From NCBI GenBank assembly GCA_002392705.1, contig DGHP01000157.1, forward strand, positions 1-30,834: DNA of 30,834 nucleotides. The letters are read 5' to 3'. Position numbers and translations under genes: made by a program. The notes below the pieces were generated by a model. The model was given only the letters and a program-made list of their open reading frames with translations. It made no database searches and was not told the origin of the DNA. Each line of letters opens with the position of its first letter. Position 1 is the first letter of the stretch. This DNA comes from Lachnospiraceae bacterium UBA3845 (lineage in GTDB: Bacteria; Bacillota; Clostridia; Lachnospirales; Lachnospiraceae). Below are positions 6,621 to 14,360 of this stretch, in pieces.

Positions 6621-6665
6621 GGCAGAAATGCATCGCAGCGGTTCTGTAAAATCCGATGTTCTGAT

Positions 6666-6836
6666 TTATGCTGTCTGATCTTCATCTTCGGACTTCTCTT
6701 CTTCCGTACCAAATGTGGCCGCCGCCTTCTGGGCGATATAGCGGGTATGCCGCTGAAGCAGTTTAACCCCTGAAACAATGACACCCGCTGTCGCGGCTGC
6801 AACCAGAAGGGCTGCTTTTCTCTCAAGACTTGTCAC
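6666..6836 (-). CDS. Small single-span membrane protein
   Basis: I do not recognise this 56-residue protein. The GTG at 6834-6836 is chosen because GGAGG lies 7 bases upstream; an in-frame ATG 12 codons earlier lies before that site and lacks one of its own. The protein begins with TSLERKAAL, has one hydrophobic helix at about residues 8-25 (LLVAAATAGVIVSGVKLL), a short basic stretch (QRHTRYIAQK) and an acidic tail (TEEEKSEDEDQTA). The basic flank after the helix suggests the tail is cytoplasmic. It follows the YdcF-like gene on the same strand across a gap holding a tandem repeat, and the infC promoter begins about 45 bases beyond its stop. Confidence 0.6.
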   Translation of the reverse strand: MTSLERKAALLVAAATAGVIVSGVKLLQRHTRYIAQKAAATFGTEEEKSEDEDQTA

Positions 6837-6849
6837 GATACTACCTCCT

Positions 6850-6921
6850 CTGTAAAACATGTTCCTGCGCAATTCCGCCCTGGGGATCTGTCAAACATGC
6901 TCCTGCACAATTCCACCCTGG
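6850..6921. repeat. Two-copy direct repeat, 38-base period
   Basis: Copies at 6850-6883 and 6888-6921, 34 bases each with 4 mismatches, both containing AACATG-TCCTGC-CAATTCC. They fill most of the gap between the YdcF-like gene and the small membrane protein gene. The first copy abuts the GGAGG of the latter. Confidence 0.8.
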
Positions 6922-6981
6922 CGGAATGAAACCCGGACTTAAATCCACAGGCATCCGCGCAGCGAACTGCTGAATAACCGC

Positions 6982-7710
6982 TCAGATCGCTCCCCGCAGG
7001 AAAGACGCCGCAAGCGCCGCGGCTTCCCGCACGATATAGTGCAGCTGCATCAGCGGATCCGATGCCGCCGGGATACCGACCGGATCTTCATAGCCAAGCT
7101 TTTCCGCCAGCATCAGGGCCCTGCAGATATGGAAATTGTTGGAAATAATCCCGCACCTTTTCTTCGAGCAGCCCGTCAGCTGATCGGCGAACAGGAGGTT
7201 TTCCCGGGTTGTCACAGACCGGTCTTCCATGACCAGGCGTTCCGTGGCAATCCCCCTCTCTGTCAGGTCGTTCCACATGCACTGCGCTTCAGAAATATCC
7301 TCCCCGCCTCCCTGGCCGCCGGAAAGGATCAGAATCCCGTCCGGATATTCCTGTGCCCAGGAATATGCGCGGTCCAGCCGTTTTTTCAGGGCCTTCGAAG
7401 GAAGCGTGCCCTTCACCTGGGCCCCCAGGACAACCGCATAGTCCGCGTCCTTCCGGGCGGATCCCTTCAGCCCCCGCAGAACCGGAATGCTCAGGATCAG
7501 GATCAGGCAGATCCCCGCAGATGTCCCGAAAAGCAGGACCTTTCTCAGAAGGGGGAAAAGCTGGTTTTTGCCAAGGTATGCAATTCCCAGAAACGCAGCG
7601 GAAAGAAGGATCCAGAACCAGGCAAAATTGGCAGACGGCCCGGCATAGACCGCTATCAGCGCGTAATATGCAAGGCAGGCGGCTCCCAGAATCAGACATG
7701 TTCCGTCCAT
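6982..7710 (-). CDS. YdcF/SanA-family (DUF218) membrane protein
   Basis: A 242-residue envelope protein of the ElyC/SanA/YdcF group. Some members are linked to cell-envelope integrity; the reaction is not established. Three hydrophobic segments fill the first 90 residues (ILGAACLAYYALIAVYAG, WFWILLSAAFLGIAYLG, and one around residues 56-75). The DUF218 domain follows: DYAVVLGAQVKGTLPSKALK, LILSGGQGGGEDISEAQCM, EDRSVTTRENLLFA and IISNNFHICRALMLAEKLGY. The conserved SGGQG, TRENL and F/YH residues are present. The ATG follows a G-rich site (GGGGGTGAT). It lies 149 bases after the SEC-C gene, probably cotranscribed, and the gap contains an imperfect duplication. Confidence 0.88.
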   Translation of the reverse strand: MDGTCLILGAACLAYYALIAVYAGPSANFAWFWILLSAAFLGIAYLGKNQLFPLLRKVLLFGTSAGICLILILSIPVLRGLKGSARKDADYAVVLGAQVKGTLPSKALKKRLDRAYSWAQEYPDGILILSGGQGGGEDISEAQCMWNDLTERGIATERLVMEDRSVTTRENLLFADQLTGCSKKRCGIISNNFHICRALMLAEKLGYEDPVGIPAASDPLMQLHYIVREAAALAASFLRGAI

Positions 7711-7773
7711 ACGATCACCCCCGCGTCCTCACGGCAGCCTGCCGGCGGCCGGAATCCTCTGTTTTCCTCCCGG

Positions 7774-7859
7774 CCCGGGCTGCAGCTTCTGCTTCCGCAA
7801 GCCTGTGCCCGGGAGTGCCCACTTGTCCACGGCCGGGCTGCAGCTTCCGTTCTGCAAGC
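7774..7859. repeat. Two-copy imperfect duplication, about 58-base period
   Basis: Copies at 7774-7802 and 7832-7859 share GGGCTGCAGCTTC, then diverge slightly around a GCAAGC end. The second copy ends directly at the stop codon of the SEC-C gene. The rest of the 149-base gap shows nothing else. Confidence 0.65.
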
Positions 7860-8411
7860 TTACTCTTCCTTCCCGGCAAGCATCTCCTGAAGCTCCTGCT
7901 CAAGCTCGGGCGTTCTTCCGTGGCAGATCTTATACTTCTTTCCGCTTCCGCACGGGCAGGGATCATTGCGGCCGATCTTCTTCGGCTTCACAACCGTGTT
8001 CATCTTCTTGGCTTCCAGATAGAGCTTCTTTCTGGTCTCCTCATCAAAGATGCTGTTCCAGCCTTCGAGGCCGTAGAGCCAGTCCGCTTTCGCGTCGACC
8101 ATATTCTTATACAGCATCTCCTTGTCAAAACCAAGGTTGACGACCGTATCCTCCTCCATCGTCTCAATCGGGTTCTTCTCTTTCAGGGAATCGTTGATTC
8201 CGTCAAGGAAGCCGACCATGGTCTGAACCGGGACATTATACTTCTCCGCCAGCTCTTTCACGGTTCCGCTGACCAGTTCATCCGGCTGAGCCAGAAGCTG
8301 CTCATAGATCCCTTTCTCGATCATGAAATAGTTCTGCCAGAACTGCTGCATCTCCTTCTTATCGGCCTTCGAATTATAAGCGACCTCTCTCCATGCGTCC
8401 AATAATGCCAT
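7860..8411 (-). CDS. SEC-C metal-binding motif protein
   Basis: A 183-residue soluble protein. Its C-terminus carries a SEC-C zinc motif, [17 protein letters not shown], with ligands Cys152, Cys154, Cys163 and His164, as found at the end of SecA and in many small proteins. Residues 1-145 are mostly helical and do not match a family I can name (segments such as [18 protein letters not shown] and [13 protein letters not shown] aromatic patches). It is too short to be SecA and lacks all ATPase motifs. A purine-rich GAGGAGAAGAGG precedes the ATG. It is followed on the same strand by the YdcF-like gene. The motif often mediates contact with SecB or ribosomes in SecA, but no function is shown here. 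Confidence 0.85.
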   Translation of the reverse strand: MALLDAWREVAYNSKADKKEMQQFWQNYFMIEKGIYEQLLAQPDELVSGTVKELAEKYNVPVQTMVGFLDGINDSLKEKNPIETMEEDTVVNLGFDKEMLYKNMVDAKADWLYGLEGWNSIFDEETRKKLYLEAKKMNTVVKPKKIGRNDPCPCGSGKKYKICHGRTPELEQELQEMLAGKEE

Positions 8412-8608
8412 AACTGTACCCTCTTCTCCTCTTTGTCTGTTCTCCGGCCGGATCTCTTTCTCAGGCGGCTGCCTGCCGGTACAAGTTTCCGGAAGCAGAC
8501 CTTCTGCGCGAACTGATATGGATCACAGACCGGATTTTTGTTCTTTCAGCGCCGGGCCCGCTTTCTGCCAGCGGAATCATCCCGCGCTTATACGCTGTGT
8601 CCTGTCGT

Positions 8609-8630
8609 AAAAAAGCCGCCTGAATGCGGC
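8609..8630 (-). terminator. Minus-strand intrinsic terminator
   Basis: Minus strand: GCCGC, 6-base loop, GCGGC, then six T. It would stop transcripts coming down from the purB-purA-membrane protein unit after they pass antisense through the small plus-strand gene. Confidence 0.65.
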
Positions 8631-8724
8631 ACCGTCACAGTATACCGTATCCAGACAGCAATTTCAAGATTGCCCTTTCCACGCTGCTTTGCCGCCCTTG
8701 CCGCCCTGCTTTGCTGCGGGGACT

Positions 8725-8752
8725 TTGCGGATGGCGGAAAATATGCTACACT
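8725..8752 (+). promoter_or_regulatory. Possible promoter of the small plus-strand gene
   Basis: TTGCGG (8725-8730), 16 bases, TACACT (8747-8752) with an extended -10 TGC directly before it. The leader would be about 190 bases. Confidence 0.45.
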
Positions 8753-8951
8753 GGGCGAAACGCTGCGCCGTCCGGCACAGCAGGCAGCCGGACGCAGTGT
8801 CCGCAGTTGCCGCAGACGCACGCAGTCATGTCAGAGCGGAGCGGATATTCCGCTCTGGATTTTCACGCGGACAGGCGCAAAATCCGCTCCGGCAGTTCAG
8901 TCCGCCGGGACAGACGGCCCGCCGCGGCTTCTCCATGAAAGGAATTTCGAT

Positions 8952-9191
8952 ATGAAATCTGCAAAACGCATTCTGGCTCTGGCCGGCGTCATTATAATCC
9001 TCGGCCTTTACCTGGTCACCTTTTTTCTCGGAATCTTCGGCAGTCCGAATACCAGGAACTGGCTGATGGCAGCCGTGGTCATGACAGTTGTCGTCCCGGT
9101 TCTGATCTATGCCATGCTCCTTGTCGCCCGCGTTCTTTCGCGGCGCGGCTCTGGAAATAATGAAAAGAAAGAAAGGGAAGAACAAAACTGA
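8952..9191 (+). CDS. Small two-span membrane protein
   Basis: A 79-residue hydrophobic protein, family not recognised. The ATG at 8952 follows GAAAGGA at 9 bases; the longer open frame upstream has no ribosome binding site and reads like non-coding sequence. After a short basic start (KSAKR) come two membrane segments, about residues 7-28 (LALAGVIIILGLYLVTFFLGIF, 22 residues split by a glycine-rich turn) and 36-58 (AAVVMTVVVPVLIYAMLLVA), then a charged tail RRGSGNNEKKEREEQN. The layout suggests both ends are cytoplasmic. It is one of two plus-strand genes in the window and converges on the membrane protein gene 6 bases downstream. Confidence 0.7.
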   Translation: MKSAKRILALAGVIIILGLYLVTFFLGIFGSPNTRNWLMAAVVMTVVVPVLIYAMLLVARVLSRRGSGNNEKKEREEQN

Positions 9192-9197
9192 GCCTGT

Positions 9198-10205
9198 TCA
9201 GGCCTTAGTGAGACCGAAGCGGTAGATATCGTAGCCGGCGCTCTGCGTCACAAGTTCACATCCGCTTCTTTCCAGAAGCAGGCGGTTCGCAAGCTCCGTC
9301 TCCACAATCAGATAGTCGGTTCCTGTTTTCTTCAGGCACCTCTTCATCTCTTTTTCACTGATGGTATCATCGAGTCCGTACATGCCGCGCAGGATCAGGG
9401 CACACTGTCTGTAGGTCCTGTTCCCTTTGTAGGAGAGGCCGGTTGACCGGTTACCCTCATAATAAAGGCGCATATTGCGGTCAAAGCTGAGCGCGATCCC
9501 GGCGTCATACTGCCGCACGGCAAACTCCAGCTTAAAGGGAAAAATACAGCGGGGCAGCGAAGAAGCAAAAAGCTCCGCCCCTTCCGCGCTCTTCAGGTCG
9601 GCTCCGGCAAGTTCTTCCATCGCGGCGGCATACTCCCGTGTTCTTTCATAGTCCTCATGCACCGCGCTGCACAGGCCCGGAACCGCGCCGTCGACCTTAT
9701 AGACATTCGTCGGCAGGGCAGTTCTGCTGAGCAGATTTTCCACTCCGGGATTCAGCGGGACCAGAAAAACCAGCGCGGCCAGACAGATGCCGAAAAGAAG
9801 CAGTCCGGTTATCTTTTTTTTCTGCCTTGTCCAGAGCAGGGTCAGATACCAGGCAGCTCCTGCCGTCAGCGGAAACACCCAGAATACCCGGTAGTAAACC
9901 GTCGTCATGCCGAATCGCGGGACGATCTTTCTCACCGGAAAGGGATTGCAGACCGTCAGGGCCATGCAGATCAGAATCAGCCACAAGACTTTTGAGACAG
10001 GCCACGCATCCCCTGCCCTGACGGTTTTCATTTTCACCGCAAGGACCAGATGCAGCAGCATGCCGCAGAGCGCCACGGCAAAAAAAGGCCAGCTCCGGCC
10101 AAGGTATGTTTTCAGACATTCTGCTACGAACCGCAGTCCATAGGCAGAAACCGTAACTCCAGACACTTCCGTACATCCTTTCTCAAAACAGAACGTTTCG
10201 TTCAC
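9198..10205 (-). CDS. C-terminal part of a polytopic membrane protein split by a stop codon
   Basis: A 335-codon stretch in the same frame as the preceding membrane protein (10233-11351), separated from it only by one TGA and 9 codons. The possible GTG start at 10203-10205 has no good ribosome binding site, so this looks like the distal half of one gene of about 716 codons. It has about 4 hydrophobic segments (for example near residues 39-55, 75-90, 110-125 and 132-152) and then a soluble C-terminal domain with VDGAVPG, RCIFPFKLEFAVRQYD and TDYLIVETELANRLLLE. The topology resembles envelope glycosyltransferase-like or DUF6077-like proteins; that family call is tentative. It may be a pseudogene fragment. 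Confidence 0.6.
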   Translation of the reverse strand: MNETFCFEKGCTEVSGVTVSAYGLRFVAECLKTYLGRSWPFFAVALCGMLLHLVLAVKMKTVRAGDAWPVSKVLWLILICMALTVCNPFPVRKIVPRFGMTTVYYRVFWVFPLTAGAAWYLTLLWTRQKKKITGLLLFGICLAALVFLVPLNPGVENLLSRTALPTNVYKVDGAVPGLCSAVHEDYERTREYAAAMEELAGADLKSAEGAELFASSLPRCIFPFKLEFAVRQYDAGIALSFDRNMRLYYEGNRSTGLSYKGNRTYRQCALILRGMYGLDDTISEKEMKRCLKKTGTDYLIVETELANRLLLERSGCELVTQSAGYDIYRFGLTKA

Positions 10206-10232
10206 GGTCCGCCGCGCGGCAGCTGATAAAGA

Positions 10233-11351
10233 TCAGCGCACAGCACTCAGATACAGCATCCCGTGCTGCGTCATGTAATAGACCCCCGCCCACAGAAGCA
10301 CAGGCAGGCATCCCGGGAAAAACAGCAGAAGATCCTTCCATCTGCGCCGGAAAAGCAGTACCGGCAGGATCCCGCAGGCGCTGAGCACAAAAAGAAAGAC
10401 CGAACTTGCCGAAAAGCACACTCCCGCGAAGCAGATCCAGAACAGGTTCCGGAAGAGCATCCTGTCATAGTTCCCGCGCATACAGGATACGCAGAGAGCG
10501 AAAACACAGGGCAGGCAGAGATTGGCGATCAGGGCTTTTCCCTCGTAGGAGCGGGTAAACAGAAAGATTCCCGGCAGATAGATGGTGGAGGAAAAGAGGT
10601 TCAGCAGGAACACCGCCAGCAGGAACAGATCCGCCGCCCTGCGGCTCAGGGTTTCCGGACCGTTCACGATGCTGCGCACCTTTCCCTCCCGGCGCCCGTG
10701 TCCGGTAAAAAGAACACGGCCCAGGCGGTAGACTGCGATATCTGCCATCAGCACATTGACGGCGCTCGTGACGCTTCTGGCCTGCACCATCACGGGTATG
10801 CGGAACAGGTCCGCCATCACCGCGCTGTGGTAAGGAAAACAGCTGAGGGCGTAGCGCGCCTTGAAAACCGGAAGCGCAGCTCCGCTCGTGGGATCAAAAC
10901 GGCCCAGTGTATTGGTAAACAATGCCGTGGAAGCCATCCCCACATAATAGTCGGAATCGGCGGAAGCGTCGGTGTAAAGCAGGACAATCAGGACAGATGC
11001 CGCCGTCACCGCCAGGACGATCCACAGGCCGAAACCGTGGGACTTCAGTTTTTCCCCCAGTCTGGTTAAACAGACAGCCCAGGCCTTTCTCCCGCAGACG
11101 ATGCCCGCGGCAAGAATCACTGCCATGACGGCGGCCATGCATCTGCTCAGGGCGTGCAGACTGAGAAGGCGCAGCTCAAAAAACAGGCACAGCGCCTCAA
11201 AAAGAGAATAATATACGAAACAGCCGAGCAGCGCAGCGCTGCTCAGCCTGAAAGTTTCTCTTTTCCGGATCCGCATCACGACCGACCCCAGGCACAGAAA
11301 AAGCGCGGGCTGCAGGATCAGCGGCGGAATCGCTCTTAACAGAATATCCAT
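10233..11351 (-). CDS. N-terminal part of a polytopic membrane protein (DUF6077-like), stops early
   Basis: A 372-residue very hydrophobic protein with roughly 9-10 predicted membrane helices and the soluble motif TDASADSDYYVGMASTALFT around residue 127, which recalls the first periplasmic loop of GT-C-type glycosyltransferases. The start ATG (11349-11351) is one base past the purA stop, so translation is probably coupled; the ribosome binding site is weak. It ends at a TGA (10233-10235), after which the same frame continues open for 344 more codons. A small perfect hairpin (GCTGAT-CTTT-ATCAGC) overlaps this TGA. I read the two pieces as one gene broken by a nonsense mutation. The family assignment is tentative. 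Confidence 0.65.
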   Translation of the reverse strand: MDILLRAIPPLILQPALFLCLGSVVMRIRKRETFRLSSAALLGCFVYYSLFEALCLFFELRLLSLHALSRCMAAVMAVILAAGIVCGRKAWAVCLTRLGEKLKSHGFGLWIVLAVTAASVLIVLLYTDASADSDYYVGMASTALFTNTLGRFDPTSGAALPVFKARYALSCFPYHSAVMADLFRIPVMVQARSVTSAVNVLMADIAVYRLGRVLFTGHGRREGKVRSIVNGPETLSRRAADLFLLAVFLLNLFSSTIYLPGIFLFTRSYEGKALIANLCLPCVFALCVSCMRGNYDRMLFRNLFWICFAGVCFSASSVFLFVLSACGILPVLLFRRRWKDLLLFFPGCLPVLLWAGVYYMTQHGMLYLSAVR

Positions 11352-11352
11352 A

Positions 11353-12645
11353 TCAGTTCTTCAGCGGGCTTTCACGGTAAATAATCTCATCACGGCCCGG
11401 CCCGTTGGATACCATGGTGATCGGATATCCGATCTGCTGCTCTATGAATTCGATGTATCTGCGGCAGTTCTCCGGAAGGTCCTCGTAGCGGCGGATCCCC
11501 CTGATCTCACAGCGCCAGCCCGGAAGCTTTTTCCACACCGGCTTTGCCTTCTTTAAAAGGGCAGTGGTCGGGAAATCCGTGGTCTGCTTCCCGTCGATCT
11601 CGTAGGCCACGCAGACAGGAATCTCGTCCAGATAGCCCAGCACATCCAGAACCGTGAAGGCCACATCCGTTGCCCCCTGCAGCCTGCAGCCGTACCTTGA
11701 CGCGACGCAGTCATACCAGCCGACTCTGCGCGGACGGCCTGTGGTGGCGCCGTATTCGCCGCCGTCTCCCCCGCGGTTCCTGAGGGTCTCCGCTTCCTCC
11801 CCGAAGATCTCGGATACGAATTCTCCCGCTCCGACAGCGCTGGAGTACGCTTTGGAAACAGTCACAACCTTCGTGATCGCGTAAGGCGGAATCCCCGCGC
11901 CGATCGCGCCGTAGCCTGCCAGAGTCGAGGATGAGGTCACCATCGGATAGATGCCGTGATCCGGATCCTTCATGGTTCCCAGCTGGCCTTCCAGCAGAAT
12001 CGTCTTTCCTTCGCGGATCGCATTTTCCAGGAAAGTCGCGGTATCTGCCGCGTAAGGCGCGATCATGTCACGGTAGCCGTGCAGTTCCTCAAGAAGGCTT
12101 TCTTTGGTGAGAAGCGGTTTATGGTAGAGATGCTCCAGCATCACATTCTTCAGTGTGCAGATCTTCTCCGCCTTCTCGCTGAGAATCTCCTCATCCCAGA
12201 GTTCACTGACCTGGAAACCGATCTTGGCATATTTGTCCGAATAAAAAGGCGCGATGCCAGACTTGGTCGAACCGTAGGACTTGCCTGCCAGACGCTCTTC
12301 CTCGTAAGCGTCGAACAGAATATGGTAGCTCATCACGATCTGGGCCCGGTCCGACACCATAAGCTTCGGCGCGGGAACGCCCGCGTCCACCAGCTCATTT
12401 ACCTCCTTCAGGACCAGGGGAATGTTCAGTGCCACGCCGTTTCCGATCACGTTCGTGATATTCTGGTGGAATACGCCGCTCGGAAGGGTGTGCAGGGCGA
12501 ACTTGCCGTATTGGTTCACAATCGTGTGGCCCGCGTTTGCCCCGCCCTGAAAGCGCACAACGATATCCGCTTTCTCAGCCAGTGTATCCGTAATCTTTCC
12601 CTTGCCCTCATCGCCCCAGTTGGCTCCGACTACTGCCTGTACCAT
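11353..12645 (-). CDS. purA: Adenylosuccinate synthetase
   Basis: First committed step of AMP synthesis: IMP + aspartate + GTP gives adenylosuccinate. Its 430 residues match the family. The start is the ATG at 12643-12645, 8 bases after AAGGAGGA; an upstream in-frame ATG lies inside purB. The GTP-binding loop GDEGKGK is at 11-17 and IMP-binding GGANAGHT at 34-41, with further signatures GSTKSGIAPFYSDK, LLEGQLGTMKDPDHGIYP and GATTGRPRRVGW. The purB stop lies 13 bases upstream and overlaps the ribosome binding site, so the two genes, catalysing consecutive steps, are coupled. The membrane protein gene starts one base after the stop. Confidence 0.97.
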   Translation of the reverse strand: MVQAVVGANWGDEGKGKITDTLAEKADIVVRFQGGANAGHTIVNQYGKFALHTLPSGVFHQNITNVIGNGVALNIPLVLKEVNELVDAGVPAPKLMVSDRAQIVMSYHILFDAYEEERLAGKSYGSTKSGIAPFYSDKYAKIGFQVSELWDEEILSEKAEKICTLKNVMLEHLYHKPLLTKESLLEELHGYRDMIAPYAADTATFLENAIREGKTILLEGQLGTMKDPDHGIYPMVTSSSTLAGYGAIGAGIPPYAITKVVTVSKAYSSAVGAGEFVSEIFGEEAETLRNRGGDGGEYGATTGRPRRVGWYDCVASRYGCRLQGATDVAFTVLDVLGYLDEIPVCVAYEIDGKQTTDFPTTALLKKAKPVWKKLPGWRCEIRGIRRYEDLPENCRRYIEFIEQQIGYPITMVSNGPGRDEIIYRESPLKN

Positions 12646-12658
12646 AATATCTTCCTCC

Positions 12659-14092
12659 TTAGACGCTGATCTGCGCGCTGACGCCAAGCTCATCTTTATT
12701 CTTCTCAAGCAGCGGCCGGATCACCCCGTTCAGGTATTTCTCCACCTGAACCGGCGCGTATCCGACGTATCTGCGCGGATCCATGCTCTTTTCCAGCTCT
12801 TCCCTGCTCAGGTGGAACATGGGATCCTCCGCGATCAGGGTCAGCAGGTTGTTGTCCAGCCCTTCTTCCTTGACCGTCCGTCCCGCCTCCATGGAGAGAG
12901 TCCGGATCTTCTCGTGCAGTTCCTGCCGGTCTCCCCCGGCCTTCACCGCGTCCATCATGATATTCTCGGTCGCCATGAAGGACAGCTCCGCCATCAGATG
13001 CTTATAGATTACCTTCGGATATACCTTCATCCCGTCCGTGACGTTCAGGCACAGATCCAGGATTCCGTCCGCGGCCAGAAATGCTTCCGCCACGCTGAGC
13101 CGCTTGTTCGCGGAGTCGTCAAGCGTACGCTCAAACCACTGCGAGGCGCTGGTGATCGCCGGATTCAGCGCGTCCGCGATCACAAACCGGGACAGGGAAG
13201 CGATCCGCTCCGAGCGCATGGGATTTCTCTTGTAAGCCATGGCGCTTGAGCCGATCTGGCTCTTCTCAAACGGCTCCTCCACCTCCTTGAGATGCTGGAG
13301 GAGACGGATGTCATTGCTCATCTTATGGGCGCTGGCCGCGATGCCGGCCAGAATGTTCACCACCCTGGTATCAACTTTTCTGGAATAGGTCTGCCCGGAG
13401 ACCGGATAGCAGGCTTCAAAGCCCATCTTCTCCGCGATCAGGGGATCAATCCGGTCCACCTTCTCCGTATCCCCGTCAAAAAGCTCCAGGAAGGAAGCCT
13501 GGGTCCCGGTGGTGCCCTTGGATCCGAGCAGCTTCAGGCTGCCGGATACATATTCAAGGTCCTCCAGATCCATGACGAACTCATTCATCCAGAGCGTTGC
13601 CCTTTTGCCCACCGTAGTCGGCTGGGCAGGCTGGAAATGGGTAAAAGCCAGGGTCGGCAGATCCTTATAGTTCTCAGCAAAAACGGCAAGCTTCGCGATC
13701 ACGTTCACAAGCTTTTTGTGAATGAGCTTAAGCGCCTCCTTCATGATGATAATATCCGTATTATCACCCACATAGCAGCTGGTCGCCCCGAGATGAATGA
13801 TCCCCTTCGCTTTCGGACACTGCAGCCCGTAAGCGTAAACATGGCTCATCACGTCGTGCCGGACAATCTTCTCCCTGGCTTCGGCGTCAGCATAGTTGAT
13901 ATCGTCCTTATGCGCCTCCAGCTCGGCGATCTGCTCGTCCGTAATATTCAGGCCCAGCTCCTTCTCCGTCTTCGCCAGGGCAATCCAGAGTCTCCTCCAG
14001 GTGCGGAACTTCATGTCCTGGGAGAAAATATACTGCATCTCCCTGCTGGCATAGCGCTGGGATAATGGACTTGTGTAACTGTCGTAGCTCAT
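12659..14092 (-). CDS. purB: Adenylosuccinate lyase
   Basis: Member of the fumarase/aspartase superfamily. It cleaves SAICAR in IMP synthesis and adenylosuccinate to AMP after PurA. The 477 residues start at MSYDSYTSPLSQRYASREMQ; this ATG has GGAGGAGG nearby, whereas the open frame upstream runs through the tandem repeat region and is rejected. The superfamily signature GSSAMAYKRNP is at 281-291 with the catalytic serine loop, and THFQPAQPTT at 151-160 holds a catalytic histidine. It is first in the purB-purA pair. The 268-base gap before it contains a three-copy repeat and nothing else that I recognise. Confidence 0.97.
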   Translation of the reverse strand: MSYDSYTSPLSQRYASREMQYIFSQDMKFRTWRRLWIALAKTEKELGLNITDEQIAELEAHKDDINYADAEAREKIVRHDVMSHVYAYGLQCPKAKGIIHLGATSCYVGDNTDIIIMKEALKLIHKKLVNVIAKLAVFAENYKDLPTLAFTHFQPAQPTTVGKRATLWMNEFVMDLEDLEYVSGSLKLLGSKGTTGTQASFLELFDGDTEKVDRIDPLIAEKMGFEACYPVSGQTYSRKVDTRVVNILAGIAASAHKMSNDIRLLQHLKEVEEPFEKSQIGSSAMAYKRNPMRSERIASLSRFVIADALNPAITSASQWFERTLDDSANKRLSVAEAFLAADGILDLCLNVTDGMKVYPKVIYKHLMAELSFMATENIMMDAVKAGGDRQELHEKIRTLSMEAGRTVKEEGLDNNLLTLIAEDPMFHLSREELEKSMDPRRYVGYAPVQVEKYLNGVIRPLLEKNKDELGVSAQISV

Positions 14093-14253
14093 CTGTCTGC
14101 CTCCTCCGGTAAACTTTCCCGGTATTTTCTTTAACCAGGTCCCGGCGTGCGGAAATCCGCGCGCTTCCGGCCATACCCGCTCCGCCGCCTTCATGGGGCA
14201 GGGTACCGCCGCGGGAACCGCCGCCATTATACCTGAAAGACACACGCGGCGCA

Positions 14254-14352
14254 ACTGCGGAAACACCGCTTCTGTCAGCGGTTCTCTTAAACTGCGGATA
14301 CACCGCTTCTGTCAGCACTCCCCAAAGCCGCGGAAACACCGGTTGTATCAGC
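14254..14352. repeat. Three-copy tandem repeat, 36-37-base period
   Basis: Units of about 26 bases start at 14254, 14291 and 14327. The first two differ at one base; the third is more diverged. Each contains GCGGAAACACCGC or a close variant, a small hairpin (GCGG/CCGC). The array lies between the TPR-like gene, whose stop is at 14361, and purB. Confidence 0.85.
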
Positions 14353-14360
14353 AGTGCCGT

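Larger units (their letters stand above)
8412..8951. other. 540-base intergenic region
   Basis: Separates the SEC-C gene (minus) from the small membrane protein gene (plus). It holds a minus-strand terminator (8609-8630), a plausible plus-strand promoter (8725-8752) and a hairpin AGAGCGGA/TCCGCTCT (8833-8840 with 8849-8856) in the presumed leader. No clear promoter for the SEC-C gene was found, and no coding sequence is convincing. Confidence 0.5.

Noticed and set aside
10233..10235. TGA as a selenocysteine codon or as tryptophan
   Set aside because: The hairpin includes the TGA itself rather than following it as a bacterial SECIS element does, no selenocysteine family is recognised, and tryptophan is encoded by TGG throughout the window.
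13908..14339. 143-codon frame overlapping the tandem repeat and purB
   Set aside because: It runs out of frame through the purB start and encodes the repeat; purB has a clear start at 14092.
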